From Massariosphaeria phaeospora (taxonomy: Eukaryota > Ascomycota > Dothideomycetes > Pleosporales): 64,000 nt of DNA. Made by a program: the position numbers and the translations under genes. Under the pieces are notes generated by a model. It had not been told where the DNA came from and ran no database searches. It saw nothing but the letters and a program-made list of their open reading frames with translations. Location: positions 1,116,001 to 1,180,000 of the forward strand of contig JAADJZ010000011.1 in NCBI GenBank assembly GCA_011032825.1, written 5' to 3'. This document shows, in pieces, positions 52,455-63,605 of this stretch (positions within the stretch are counted from its first letter, which is position 1; the number at the start of each line of letters is the position of its first letter).

Positions 52455-55400
52455 ATGCTCGGCCAGTTCTTCAACAGCCGCAAGGGCGCAGGCCCCCAGC
52501 CCACCACGACTCTCGACTCGGCGACGGAAGAGTCCCACACGCGGCACCTGCTCTATCCCGAAACGAACACGCTCTGCCACCCCGACGGCCAGCCGTACCC
52601 GCTGCACGGCGCCGCCCTCACCCTCGGGAGCGCGCATGACGGCCCGCTGCCTGAGATCGACCTCGAGTTCCCGCGCGACTGCCGCATCATCATCGCCCAG
52701 GATGAGTCCAGCGCGATGCCCAAGACGGTCCTGTTCGACTCGAAGCCGAGCCCGCCGCGTGCCGATTCGCCTACCCTGCCGAATACACGCTCTCGAGCTT
52801 TCGCCGGCGCGGCTTCGGCCAGCACCGCGGGGCCTACGTTTGGGGGGCTTCACGCGCGCAGAGCGTCCCTTGTCACCGAGTCCTCGACGCCCCGCTCGCC
52901 CACCGCAGGCGGCTTCACTCGCACCCGCACCCGCGGCAACTCCATCTCCTCCATGCCCAACATCGACGAACACTCCCACATACAGGCAAAGGCCCAGGCA
53001 CACGCGCGCGAGTCGACCGACCTGGTCAACGTCTGCTTGGACTGCATGTTCGGCAACACGCCCATGAACTTTAGGGGGAACTCCAACAAGATCCATATTG
53101 TTCCGCTCGACCCCAAAGTCTCTGAACCAAACACTCAAGCTTTGAATCTGCAGGACGCGACTAACTCGCTCGGCCGAGCCGAGGGCTTCAGACGACGGAG
53201 TCACCTTGCGAAATCCTATACACCCTCGAATATTCCCCCGGAGCTACCCCGCGCCGAGTCGAGCGAGTCGATGTCAAAAGAGCCGAGGAGACGTACCATT
53301 CTCATCACACGCATGTTCTCTGTGACAATTCCGGATGAAGAGCACGATACGTCGAACGTCCCCACGCCAACCCCTCAGGATCCGACTGGCAGGAAGTCGG
53401 GTTATCCCTTCCCTCGCGCGAATGGCAGAGCTGGAGTTGCCCAAGCTCCCCAGCCTCCTCCAGTACGCAAAAGCCCCATGTATGCCATTACTATAGTCCT
53501 GCACCTTCCGGTAGCCTCTCCCTCGACCACCATGAGGCCACCGTCCAGGCCCGGCAACTCAAAGGGGCCTAGTCTCGTGTCTACTTCTGCGCCTGGGAAC
53601 GACTCACTCGGCTCCTCGTTAGATTCCGACCGTCGCGCCGGATGGGCGATGATTGATTCTAACTTCGGCGTCGAGTCACTCCTCTCAACCTCGCTCAACA
53701 GCGATGTTGATGATCGAGTGGATGTCATCGGACAGCATTGGGATGTCATCACGCGCACTCTGACAAGCCTACAGTACATTGTGCAAGAACGTATCTTAGC
53801 TCACTTTCGAATGGCTGAAGCTGTTTCTCCGCCAATCTCACAGCCTCCCCGTAATCACTCTTCGCGCTCTAGTTTGCGAAACGTTCCGACCCAGGTAGTG
53901 CGGCGAGCCCCGAGACTGCAGCCTAACGCACTCATGTTCGATCGGGAGATCAAAACAGCCGTCGAAGTAGCAGGAAATCGCGTTGTGTGTGGTATGAGAA
54001 TCCCTCGAGTAATAACTGGTCAAGGAAAATGGGGTGTGTGGCGCGAGGAAGCACGATGGCTGGGCCGTTGGGCCGGTCGGCGCGAAGAGAACTTCTTCTT
54101 CTTCAACCTGCTCACCGCGTTCCTGGGTAATCATACTGAATGGCTGAACATGCTCGGACCGAAATGGCATCGGAAAAGACATCGAGAACAGCAAAGGTCA
54201 AGCGCCGGCGAGAATCTCATTATTCCAAACCGTACTGTAATCGTGTCCCCGGACAAGATGGCGGCACGACGACTGGTTTTCCTCCTCGCTGCGTTCTTGC
54301 CACCTAACACGACCACTATATACGATGGGACTTCTCCAATGCGGCCAAGCACTTCGGCCTCGCTCCGCGCATATTCCCAGTCACCACCAACTAACATGCC
54401 GCCTTCACGGAAACACTCTTTGCGTCGCCAGATCAACAGACGTCCCCGAGGCAAGCAGAGTCTAACCAATATGCGTCTGCAAGCTCCTGCCTTAAGCGGA
54501 GCCAGCCTCATACTAGAGTCAGCAAATGGGCGTTCTGATTCAGGTGTCGCTGAATTCCAGGAAGCACGAGGGCACTCTCGACGGTCCTCTACCCAATCAA
54601 TCCGCACTAGCCTCGTTATACCCTCAATGTCTGACAGTGCCGCTACGTCCAAGAGCAGCACTGCTACTGCGTCTACAGTGTCTCCTCAAAATTCAATCCC
54701 AATTGCGCACTTCACTCTGCCACGTACCAAGTCTTCAGGACCATTGCCAGATTACCGACCGGAGAGTAGCGATAGCTTGGCTTCAACGAATCTAATGAAT
54801 ACCCTTCAGCGAAGTGGCACCGGACACACGAGTATTCCTAGCACAGACTCTGGTTCCGGGAATACAAGCCGCTGGAGTGGATTGTTGAGTTTCTGGGGCA
54901 GCGGAAGACGAGCATCGTCTACCGATCATAGCGACTTCCTTCAGAGCACAGATGACGGCTCGGGTGCACCCAACGGCATGTACCGGACACAAGAACGTTC
55001 CCACTCCCAACTCGAACAGATGGTGCAAGAACTAGCCTTGGATTTTGATGACGCAGATCCGTTCGAGCCTCCGGCCACAGACGCATGTTTGACCGCAGAC
55101 AACTCGCCAGAGACCTACCCAATCGGCGGCTACAGTGGTGTTCCGCCTTCTGCAGCTCGCCCTATACCTGAAAGACCAAGTCAATTTGATTCAGCTCTGA
55201 AACTCTCGGTGAACGAGAAAGACGGTGTCATCGACGTCGATATTCCTCTACCCGATTTCGGATCACCTTTGCAATCACCACTTCTAGGAGGCTATGCCTC
55301 AGCATCCAGCCAACCTGGTTCTAGTTTCGGTGAATCCTCTGTACTGTCGATGCCACATGGGGAGCCTGACCAACCTGTAAATGCTGCTGGATGGTTGAAA

Positions 55401-56141
55401 CATTTCCACCCAGATTTTGCGGTCCAAGCCATCAAGCCCTATGCTGAACTGGAGCGGGAAATCAAACGGGCCATGAGCGCTGAACCCACGCCAATGACAT
55501 CTTCTGTCACGCCCTCTTTGGAATCAGGCCCTCTCGAGCATTGGGTCGACGTTTGCACAGCGCTAGTAGCAGACACACGAACGTTTAGCATCAAACGTCT
55601 TCGTCTTCGAAGGCTTGTCAAGTTGATTCCGATACCCACGTATCAGACGTCCACTCTTACCCCGGGAGTATCTGGCATGCCTCCAGGTCGCTCGCAGTAC
55701 GGTAATCCTTATACTTCAGTCTTGGTTGCGCCAATGATGACGGAGTTGCACCTCGATGAAAATTTCAGCGAAGAGCCAATCATGGACTTCGATGCGATTT
55801 TGATCGATGCTGTGGATCGAGTACTCGCACAGTCTGGACAGGGTTCCCGTATCCAGTCTACCACCTCGTCAAGATCGAGCTCCAGGCGGGGTCGACGGGA
55901 CACTCGGTCGGGGTCTGATGTCGGTCACCATACTGAAGTGACCCAAACCAACTGCAAAGGAATCATCTTCGATGCACTGGAGTCGGTGGTTAAAAATGTG
56001 ACGGCCGAACGTAGCGCAAAAGACGAACCAAAGCCAGGACCATCAAGCGATGGCAAGTTCAACCAGAATGTCCTACCGAGGACTGCTACCGACTCATCAC
56101 TTAAGGAAGGCATTCGACGGTGGCTTGCGGAGGTTGAGTGA
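52455..56141 (+). CDS. folliculin-interacting protein (FNIP / LST4-like)
   Basis: A 1228-residue intronless protein. The N-terminal part has the FNIP longin-type blocks: DCRIIIAQDESS, KTVLFDSK near residues 75-95, and LDCMFGNTPMNFRGNSNKIH near 195-215. A middle DENN-like region includes YAITIVLHLP, DVITRTLTSLQYIV, WGVWREEARWLGRWAGRREE and MAARRLVFLLAAFLPPN. Long Ser/Pro-rich linkers follow. Near the C-terminus are HWVDVCTALVADTRTFSIKR and NCKGIIFDALESVV. FNIP/Lst4 pairs with folliculin/Lst7 and acts on Rag GTPases in amino-acid signalling to TORC1 at the vacuole. The antisense 317-residue ORF at its 5' end is a shadow. Introns are not needed by the frame. Confidence 0.85.
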   Translation: MLGQFFNSRKGAGPQPTTTLDSATEESHTRHLLYPETNTLCHPDGQPYPLHGAALTLGSAHDGPLPEIDLEFPRDCRIIIAQDESSAMPKTVLFDSKPSPPRADSPTLPNTRSRAFAGAASASTAGPTFGGLHARRASLVTESSTPRSPTAGGFTRTRTRGNSISSMPNIDEHSHIQAKAQAHARESTDLVNVCLDCMFGNTPMNFRGNSNKIHIVPLDPKVSEPNTQALNLQDATNSLGRAEGFRRRSHLAKSYTPSNIPPELPRAESSESMSKEPRRRTILITRMFSVTIPDEEHDTSNVPTPTPQDPTGRKSGYPFPRANGRAGVAQAPQPPPVRKSPMYAITIVLHLPVASPSTTMRPPSRPGNSKGPSLVSTSAPGNDSLGSSLDSDRRAGWAMIDSNFGVESLLSTSLNSDVDDRVDVIGQHWDVITRTLTSLQYIVQERILAHFRMAEAVSPPISQPPRNHSSRSSLRNVPTQVVRRAPRLQPNALMFDREIKTAVEVAGNRVVCGMRIPRVITGQGKWGVWREEARWLGRWAGRREENFFFFNLLTAFLGNHTEWLNMLGPKWHRKRHREQQRSSAGENLIIPNRTVIVSPDKMAARRLVFLLAAFLPPNTTTIYDGTSPMRPSTSASLRAYSQSPPTNMPPSRKHSLRRQINRRPRGKQSLTNMRLQAPALSGASLILESANGRSDSGVAEFQEARGHSRRSSTQSIRTSLVIPSMSDSAATSKSSTATASTVSPQNSIPIAHFTLPRTKSSGPLPDYRPESSDSLASTNLMNTLQRSGTGHTSIPSTDSGSGNTSRWSGLLSFWGSGRRASSTDHSDFLQSTDDGSGAPNGMYRTQERSHSQLEQMVQELALDFDDADPFEPPATDACLTADNSPETYPIGGYSGVPPSAARPIPERPSQFDSALKLSVNEKDGVIDVDIPLPDFGSPLQSPLLGGYASASSQPGSSFGESSVLSMPHGEPDQPVNAAGWLKHFHPDFAVQAIKPYAELEREIKRAMSAEPTPMTSSVTPSLESGPLEHWVDVCTALVADTRTFSIKRLRLRRLVKLIPIPTYQTSTLTPGVSGMPPGRSQYGNPYTSVLVAPMMTELHLDENFSEEPIMDFDAILIDAVDRVLAQSGQGSRIQSTTSSRSSSRRGRRDTRSGSDVGHHTEVTQTNCKGIIFDALESVVKNVTAERSAKDEPKPGPSSDGKFNQNVLPRTATDSSLKEGIRRWLAEVE

Positions 56142-57071
56142 ACGATTTTCTTTTTGTGAATAGGTACTGGGGCCCCAGCTCTATATCTATAATTTCCTCA
56201 CACGAGCACTGCATTTTGCGTGCTCAAGGCGCGACGATACCCCTGCAGCACGTCAACCTTCCTCTAGTTTCTTAGCCTTGTTTTGTACCCTTCCGGTGCT
56301 TCTCGGTTCCTTTACGTTCGATCTACCACGAATCTTTTTACGGCCTACAATAACTTAGACGGATGCTGCCAGTGGTGGCTTGCTGCTCGTTTTCTTTTTT
56401 TTCGACTGCCATTTAGCGGGGCGTTTACCGGGTTCTTTTTCCATCCTCGTATACGGTACGGATCTAGTTCGATATCCATGGGCGGGCTATTTTGCTTGCA
56501 GCGCGCATGCGGAGCGCCTTACAGTTACCTGCGGGTCTGTGGGCGGGCTGGAGTCTGCGGTAATAGTAATTAATCTAGCATGTTTACCTACGTATATGGT
56601 AACTCCTCATACAGTTTGCGACCCTTCGAGAGGCTTTGAAGAACGGCTGTTTGTTGATGAGCTTCATGAATCCAATCAATGCATTCAACATACGTCTTGC
56701 AACATCCACAGTGTTTGAAACGGTTAGCGTACGTGCTTACTACTGATATACTTTCTTGTCTATTTCTCTTAGATCCCTATCGCGTAATGCTATCCAAATT
56801 TCTAGCTGCTCGTATAAAGGTTTGTCAAGCTTTGCGATGCTGATCAACCCACAGCGGCTTGCCAAGACCGGGACCGGGCTGGATCGATGACGAAAACGGA
56901 CGTCTTGCTTAGTGGAATGCTAGCGCGGAAAGCTCCCCGCATCAAGTGTCGCGAAGCTGTCCCAGAGTATATGAGGTTCACCCCGCATCAAAGTTGATGT
57001 GGTCAAAGCCTGTGATTGTTAGAATCGCAGTGTTTGTTCTTCTATTGTCCCTCTTCAACTGGATTTCGTTT
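56142..57071. other. intergenic
   Basis: FNIP 3' UTR and upstream sequence of the glutathione transferase gene. The first ~600 bp are T-rich. No gene is seen. Confidence 0.45.
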
Positions 57072-58286
57072 ATGTTCTCTGCGATAGGAAGATTAAGGGT
57101 TATCAGCAATCAGCTCTCCAGATCAGCTTTCCCTGCAACAAGACCAATTTCTACTACAATGGTACGTCGCGTTGAATCAGATCGGCGGAGTATGTCTAAT
57201 CAGGGTAGGACAAGAAAGACGACATCCTCAACTGGGTCGCGCCTAACGACAAGAGCGGCGAATTCAAGCGACAGGTATCATCATTCAGGAACTGGATCGA
57301 GAACAAACCTGGCGCGAAATTCCCACCTGAAAAAGATCGCTACCATCTCTACGTCTCGTATGCCTGTCCGTGGGCACATAGGGCGCTGATCGTCCGCAAT
57401 CTGAAGGGGTTAGAAGACTTTATCTCCTTCACGAGCGTACACTGGCACATGGGTGAGAAAGGATGGCGATTTGCAACGACCGAAGAGAAGCTCCCTGGCG
57501 AGAATGTGACTCCAGATCCACTCCATCCGGATTACACTCATCTGCGACATATCTACTTCGAGCAGAACCCAGACTACGAGGGCCGTTTCACTGTTCCGAC
57601 CCTCTACGACAAGAAGCAAAAGAAGATTGTAAGCAATGAAAGCAGTGAGATCATCCGCATGTTCTACTCTGCTTTTGACGATCAGCTGGATGAGAGACAC
57701 AAGGGCCTCGAACTGTTCCCTGAGAATCTACGCAAGGACATTGAGGAACTGAATGAGTGGGTTTACAACGACGTGAACAACGGTGTGTACAAGTCGGGAT
57801 TCGCAACGTAAGTCTCCCCCTACCAGCCGCCTTCTTCCACGACCTCGACAACGATGCTGACCGGCCTACAGAACCGAAGAAGCCTACACAAAAGCCGTGC
57901 AGCAGCTCTTCTCCTCACTCGACCGCCTCGAAGACGGCCTCTCCAAATCCTCAACGCCCTACCTCCTCTCCGCGCCCCACGTCACCGAAGCCGACGTGCG
58001 TCTCTACACCACCATCGTGCGCTTCGACCCCGTCTACGTGCAGCACTTCAAGTGCAACATTCGCGATATCCGCTCCGGATACCCGCACCTCCACAAATGG
58101 CTGAGGCACTTGTACTGGGATATCCCGGCGTTCAAGGATACCACGCAGTTCGAGCATATCAAGTACCATTATACAAAGAGTCATGGCCAGATCAATAAGT
58201 TCTCGATCACGCCAGTAGGGCCGGTGCCGGATATCCTGGGGAAGGAGGATGAGGTGCCGGCTGTGAGGTTTGCGCTGGGTAAGTAG
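57072..58286 (+). CDS. Xi-class glutathione transferase, S-glutathionyl-hydroquinone reductase (ECM4-like)
   Basis: The enzyme uses glutathione to reduce S-glutathionyl-hydroquinones via a catalytic Cys. Three exons (57072-57161, 57209-57807, 57872-58286) give 367 residues. The active-site motif is SYACPWAHR with Cys83, followed by [25 protein letters not shown] and [11 protein letters not shown], which are typical of the Xi class; [10 protein letters not shown] and [19 protein letters not shown] lie in the all-helical domain. The first exon ([20 protein letters not shown]) looks like a mitochondrial presequence. A second ATG is the last codon of that exon, next to the GTACGT donor, so initiation there would give a presequence-free cytosolic form. 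A longer upstream frame to 56946 exists but is less likely. Confidence 0.92.
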
Positions 58287-61200
58287 GGGATAAATTGTAT
58301 GTGGGCTCTACAGACTATGGGCGGATATGAAGTAAGGTTAGTAATGTTACTCGAGTATGCGAAGTGCTGGGCATAGACTGTTTGTTCTGGAGCGTCTATG
58401 AAGCTGTCGTTTATTTCGTTCCCCCTGAACTTGCCGTCAATCATGATGACGTTGAAGAATAGCAGTCGCATTTTACAGAAGTGGACTAGCGCGGTTTCCA
58501 GACCAAATCTCCGCCACGCTCCTCTCCGACCTCCGTCCTTCTACATCTCATACATCATGAGGCGCCTTTTTTGCCTCTTTGCAAACCATCATACGATGCT
58601 CTCCTTGTCTATATTAGTGCAACCAGTTATTGAGGAGTGATACAGTGATGCTAGACAGACGAAGCGCCTTCCGGACACAGTCAGAGTCAGCGCACGTCAT
58701 GTCCGCACGAATCTATCCTGCCCGTTCGCCTACGCATGAAGTGTGAGCAAAACATGCTCGCTAGTTTTCTTGACCCTCTTCATCTTCAGGGAGGTGGCGG
58801 AGCGAACTCATAGCCAGTTCCGTCCGACCAGTCCGAGCTCAATCACACCTCATCTCACTCTCTGCGAAGATGCACTGTAACTATGGACTGCTTAATCATA
58901 ACGAATCTTCGAAAGTGGAACATTTCGCAAGCAAAATGACTGCAAGATGAAGCGACGTCGGTCCTTCGCGCTTTGATGTCGATCCTGAGGCCCTGTTCCC
59001 TCCGACCCGACTCTCTTGATCCTCTTGGCTTCTCGGACCCCCATCGTATCCTTGCTCGACATGGCCGTTGTATAGCTTAGTCTAACCACCATGTCCGAAG
59101 TTGCAGAGAAGAATAGGGAAAAGTTATTCAGCATCATGGCTGACAAAGACTCGGTTCAGTTACGGCCGTGGCACGGCCAACACCAAATTGTATCGCCAGG
59201 TCGCACATTCCATCTGCTCAACATTGCAGCAATTACTTCATATCACTGCATACCAGTTCTTGGTTTGCTACCTCTCATGCGGCAATCGGTATACCTACCC
59301 AGTTTGGTTCCTCAACCAAGACCTGTCCTCGCTCCATATCCCGAAGCCCCAGGCTAGTACGACTGACCAGGGGAGGGCGGACGGACACACCCATAAAACG
59401 TCGGCCAGTTTGTTGATCGCATACTATCTCACAAAACGGGCGTATGTTGAGCTCCGAATACCATCATATCTGTAATTGCGGGTCACAATCCTCTGTCTCA
59501 TAAACCATTTGGGCCCGCCCGCCAAATTATCTTACTTCGACAATTAAAAAATCCTGGAATTGCTCTGCACAGTCATGCTGTTCATCATCATGGTTCGACA
59601 AATATTGCGCCAAGACAAATGCCTTGGGATTCGCCTCGCCCCCATCTTACAATCTCCTCGCCTCCCCCTGCCTGAATACTGACATGGTGCATTGCGGTAT
59701 TGCATGGCATGGCACCTGGTCGAGCTCTCCAGATACGTGTTGCTGGTCTCGGAACGGGTCATTTCTAGAAAAGATATCTGTCCGGAGACTTGGTCTGGAC
59801 TTCTCCCGCATCGGGAATATGGTAGGTAGTACGTCGCGAAGACCTCGAACGCGATCTCCGTCGTCTCGGGCCGTCTGACCTCACTCTCACCGATTTGGGC
59901 AAGCATGTCTTTGCAGTATTTCCTTGTGCTTGCTACGACCAGCATCATGCATCCTATGTTTATCCCCAGTTCAAGTCACAGTGCACTTCAGGCCTCTGGT
60001 GCATGAATCATGAGAGGACTTCACCTTGGCAGTATCTAATTGACTGGACAAGTGAGCTTGTTCGTTTGAGATGGATGCTAGCTGTGGTCTACTAACCCAT
60101 GACGGATCTTGGCCTTGCTAGTAAGTCTCCAATTCCCTTCGCACGTCAGTATGAAGCCGGGAGTGTTTCCCGACTAGGCACGCATGCATGGCTCTTCTAT
60201 GCGGTACTACGAACCAGAACGAGAAACCCACAAGACTCAGGCGATCATCATGGAGCATATCGGAACTTCCGACAAACTAGCACGGATACCTTTCAGTGCT
60301 CGTACCTACTAGGACTCCAGACAACATGCGTCAAACCACAGTTCGAAGAAACACCCCAGCCACACGCCGATCCGTCCGTACTCTGCATGCGTCTCTACGG
60401 GCCCCCATATGTATCCTTCCCCCCATATGTACAAGCGGAGCTAAGCTGATCATCCAACGGCACCTGCCTTCCGCGGCTCCGCCAAAGCGTGTCTCACACT
60501 CGGACATTTGTAGGATTGCTCCCACTCTCGTTTATTTGAGCCACACTCTTGGGTAGATACGTAGTAGAGCACCTACTCACTGGAGGAACGACAGACATAT
60601 CGCTTATGTAGCTGCGTAGCACAAGAGCAGAAAAATCACCCACTCACTCCGCTGTGTCCTGTCCTGCATCACTTCACCAGTCAGCCATGCGTTCGAGCTC
60701 CGACCAACACAGCTCCATTCGCTCCCCGCTCCGAAAGAAAAGATAGGTAGCCCAAACGCACCCGCGATCCCTGCTGTATATACAGTCTCCGGCTCCGCAA
60801 CATGCAGCAGCAGCAGCACTAGCAGTCTAATCCACCCTCCTTGATGGCATCTGATCCCGGGGAACTGAACTGAACTGTCCACTAACAGAAAGGAAGGAGG
60901 TTGAGCATCTCAACCCCCGACCCTGACCCCGACCCCACGCCACGCAGCCGGGATGGCATGGCATGGCATGTGTTCCCGCCCGTTACGGCCAGCGGTATAC
61001 TTCCGCATCATCATTGACTTTTTCGGCGTCATCAACGAACAACAACCAGTGAGAGTGACTTGGCACCACCCACGGTTCGCTGGTTACGCAAGCCTGGACA
61101 GGACTGTGTCTTAGTTAGTAAGAAGGCAAGCCACTGCATCTACGTAGACTGTAGTACCATGACTGATCTTCCTCCTTATTGTACCTTTGTAACAGCCCAG

Positions 61201-61763
61201 CCCAACCCCATGTCTACGGTTTGCATACCACGAGTCTGTCTACCAAAGGAGTTTAATTTACTCAAGGGAGGGATGAGTAGCCACTGCGGGCGAGCTCCAT
61301 GTCATGTATCCTATATCAAATCCAATCAATTCAATTCTATATCGATTCAATCCCATGTCAATTCTATATTAATTCAATCCACCCAGTAGACAATGTATGT
61401 TCACTGCATACATCTCTCTCACACACACACATTCCAAGGCCTAGACCTTCAACCCAACGTGGCTCATTAGAACAGTCAGTTTCATTTTCAAGGGTATCTA
61501 CCGCTCGCTTTTTTATGGCATGGGGATTGGGAAATGAGGCAGTGATCAGTAGGGCCTGATGACAATAGCATAGCACCGCCACGTCCCACGTCCCCGTCCC
61601 CCGCCGCCTCATCTCACCCTTTGATATCATATCATATGTATGCGCCTCATATACATGCATCAGCATCCAGGAACCATTTACATTCCCTGACGCGCCGTCC
61701 CTCCAGCTCAGATCCGATCCGATCAGATCAAACCCTTTCTCATTCCCGCTCCCTTCCACTCAC
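58287..61763. other. 3.5-kb gene-poor region
   Basis: No supported gene. It contains short tandem repeats: (GGCAT)n at about 60953-60970, (AACTG)n at 60863-60877, (CA)n at 61421-61430, and a 23-bp duplication at 61331-61353 and 61358-61380. Scattered ORFs below 135 codons show no domains. Confidence 0.5.
61331..61380. repeat. 23-bp direct duplication
   Basis: Two copies, 61331-61353 and 61358-61380, with two mismatches and a 4-bp spacer. AT-rich, in non-coding sequence; probably replication slippage. Confidence 0.75.
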
Positions 61764-63445
61764 CTACAGCACCCCCATCCCCACACTCCCCACCGTTTCC
61801 CTCATAACCGCATCCCTCACTCCTCCCACCTTCTTCGCGGAATCCAAAATCGCGCCCTCAATCGCCCTCAACGCATCCACAAGCTCCCTACGCTGATCGC
61901 GCGGCGCACTGCGACTGCCCGTCAGCTGCTGCGCCTTCTCCAGGGTGCCAGCCTCCATAGTGCGCAGATGGGCCTCGATTTCGCGCATCTGCGCCTGGTA
62001 GCCATGCAGCGTAGCGGCGAGCGCGTCGGTGCGGCGGCCGAAGTAGCCGAGCAGGTTGACGGGCTTGCGCGGGTCGGCGTCGGCGTCGGCGGCGTCGTCG
62101 GCGGCGTTGAGCGAGGCGGCGGCGCTACGCGGGGCCGATTTGGAGGCGGCGCCGAGGTTGGTCGTGCGGTGGCCGTAGTGGAATTGCGCGGGCAGTTCGA
62201 GGTTCGTGATGCTGCGGAAGCTGAGGGTCGCGTCGGCCGCGTCTTTCTTGACGACTTCTTTCTGGTGGGCGATGGTGGCGGAGTCGTTGTCCAGGCCGAG
62301 CTCGATGGTCGACAGGAAGTGCTCGATGTAAGCGACGTCGGGGCCGATGGTGGCGACTTCGTCGCCGTGCTGGGGGAGGGCTTCGCGGATCTTGTGGGCC
62401 GTGGTGATGCGGGACTGGATTTCGTCGTCGATGGCTTGGATTTGGACTTGGATGTCTGGGTGCAGGTCGTTGAAGCGCGTGGTGCCCTTTAGGGTTTCCA
62501 GGGCGGTCGTCTGGATGGGTTGGGCGCTGGCGCTGTGGTTGGGGTTTTGGCTGTTCATGTTCATGCCGCCGCCGCCGAACAGCGAGTTCTGCTGCTGCTG
62601 CTGGGGTTGCTGCGTCTGCTGTGTCGAGCCAAAGAGCGAGGGCGTGGCCGTCTGCGTCTGCTGCTGCGTGTTTGCGTTGCCGAACAAAGAAGGCGTCGCG
62701 GTGGTTTGCTGGCCTGTTGTTGATGCGCCGCTGGAATGCAGTTAGCCCTCGTGCGACCGGAAACGCCGCGTCCTTACTTACAACAGCGGCTTCTGTGCCC
62801 CGAATAGTCCCCCCGACTGGGTCTGCGGCTGCGGTTGCGTCTGCGTCTGCGCGTTCCCTCCGAGTGCGCCCCCAAACAAACCTCCGCTCTGCTGCTGCTG
62901 CTGTTGTTGGGGCGGCGGCTGCGCCGTCGACGAGCCGAACAGGCCGCCGGCCGTGCCTGCAGGTTTGCTCAGATTGCCAAAGAGGCCCGTCGCCGGGGGC
63001 TGCGATGACGACTGGGGTTGTTGGGTGGCGCCGAACAGCGATGTCGTCGTCTGCTGCGGGGGCTGTGAGGCAGCTCCCGCCGTGGCTCCTGCTCCGAACA
63101 ATCCTCCAGCCTGAGACTGCGTCGTCGCGCCAAAGAGGCCGGCCGTCGGGGGCTGCGATGCATTGGTCGACGAGCCGAACAGTCCGGCACTCTGCTGCTG
63201 TTGCTGCTGGCCTTGGTTGCTTCCGCTGGGGCCGTTGTTAGCATGCGTACGTACGGCCGGAGGTGGCTAGACAGGCCTTGCCCGCCGCGTGAGCGAGCGA
63301 GTGTGCCTGGAGGGCGCTGCGGTCGCGGAGGATGCGGCGCCGTAGGAGGAGCGACGTGGGGGCATGGTGCAGGTGGTATATAAACTTACAAGAGACTGCC
63401 GCCGGTGTTGATGCTCAGCGAGTTGGAGCGCCCGAAGCCCGCCAT
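61764..63445 (-). CDS. NUP49: NUP49-type FG nucleoporin
   Basis: This is a central-channel nucleoporin that forms the Nsp1-Nup57-Nup49 complex. Three exons (63445-63390, 63225-62782, 62730-61764) give 488 residues. The N-terminal ~210 residues hold about a dozen GLFG/SLFG/LFG repeats separated by Gln-, Thr- and Gly-rich spacers (SAGLFGSSTNASQPPTAGLF). The rest is helical and coiled-coil: GTTRFNDLHPDIQVQIQAID, DVAYIEHFLSTIELGLDN, VNLLGYFGRRTDALAATLHG, ending VGSVGMGVL. The PDIQ-QI-ID start of the helical part and the FLSTIE-LDND block match Nup49/NUP58. Both introns break FG repeats (TT|C) in the same phase, so the repeat exon is symmetrical. The first intron is unusually long at 164 bp. Confidence 0.92.
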
Positions 63446-63605
63446 TGCGAGTCTGTCCTGCCTGCCGTAGCCGGTCGCCCTTGCTTCAGCGCGTGTGTGT
63501 GTCTATAGTAGGTATGTATCAGGTGTCGAGTGCTCCCCGTGCGGCAAGCGTGCAGCTGAGACGGGGCAGTGGTGCTGTGTTGCGCAGTCGCAGCCCGAGA
63601 TCGAG
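63446..63605. promoter_or_regulatory. divergent promoter of NUP49 and the next gene
   Basis: The two predicted start codons lie 160 bp apart on opposite strands, so this must contain or overlap both 5' leaders. Confidence 0.4.

Noticed and set aside
52251..53204. 317-residue minus-strand ORF over the start of the FNIP gene
   Set aside because: It is antisense to a clearly conserved domain; the content is Arg/Gly/Ala-rich as expected from the opposite strand of a GC-rich gene.
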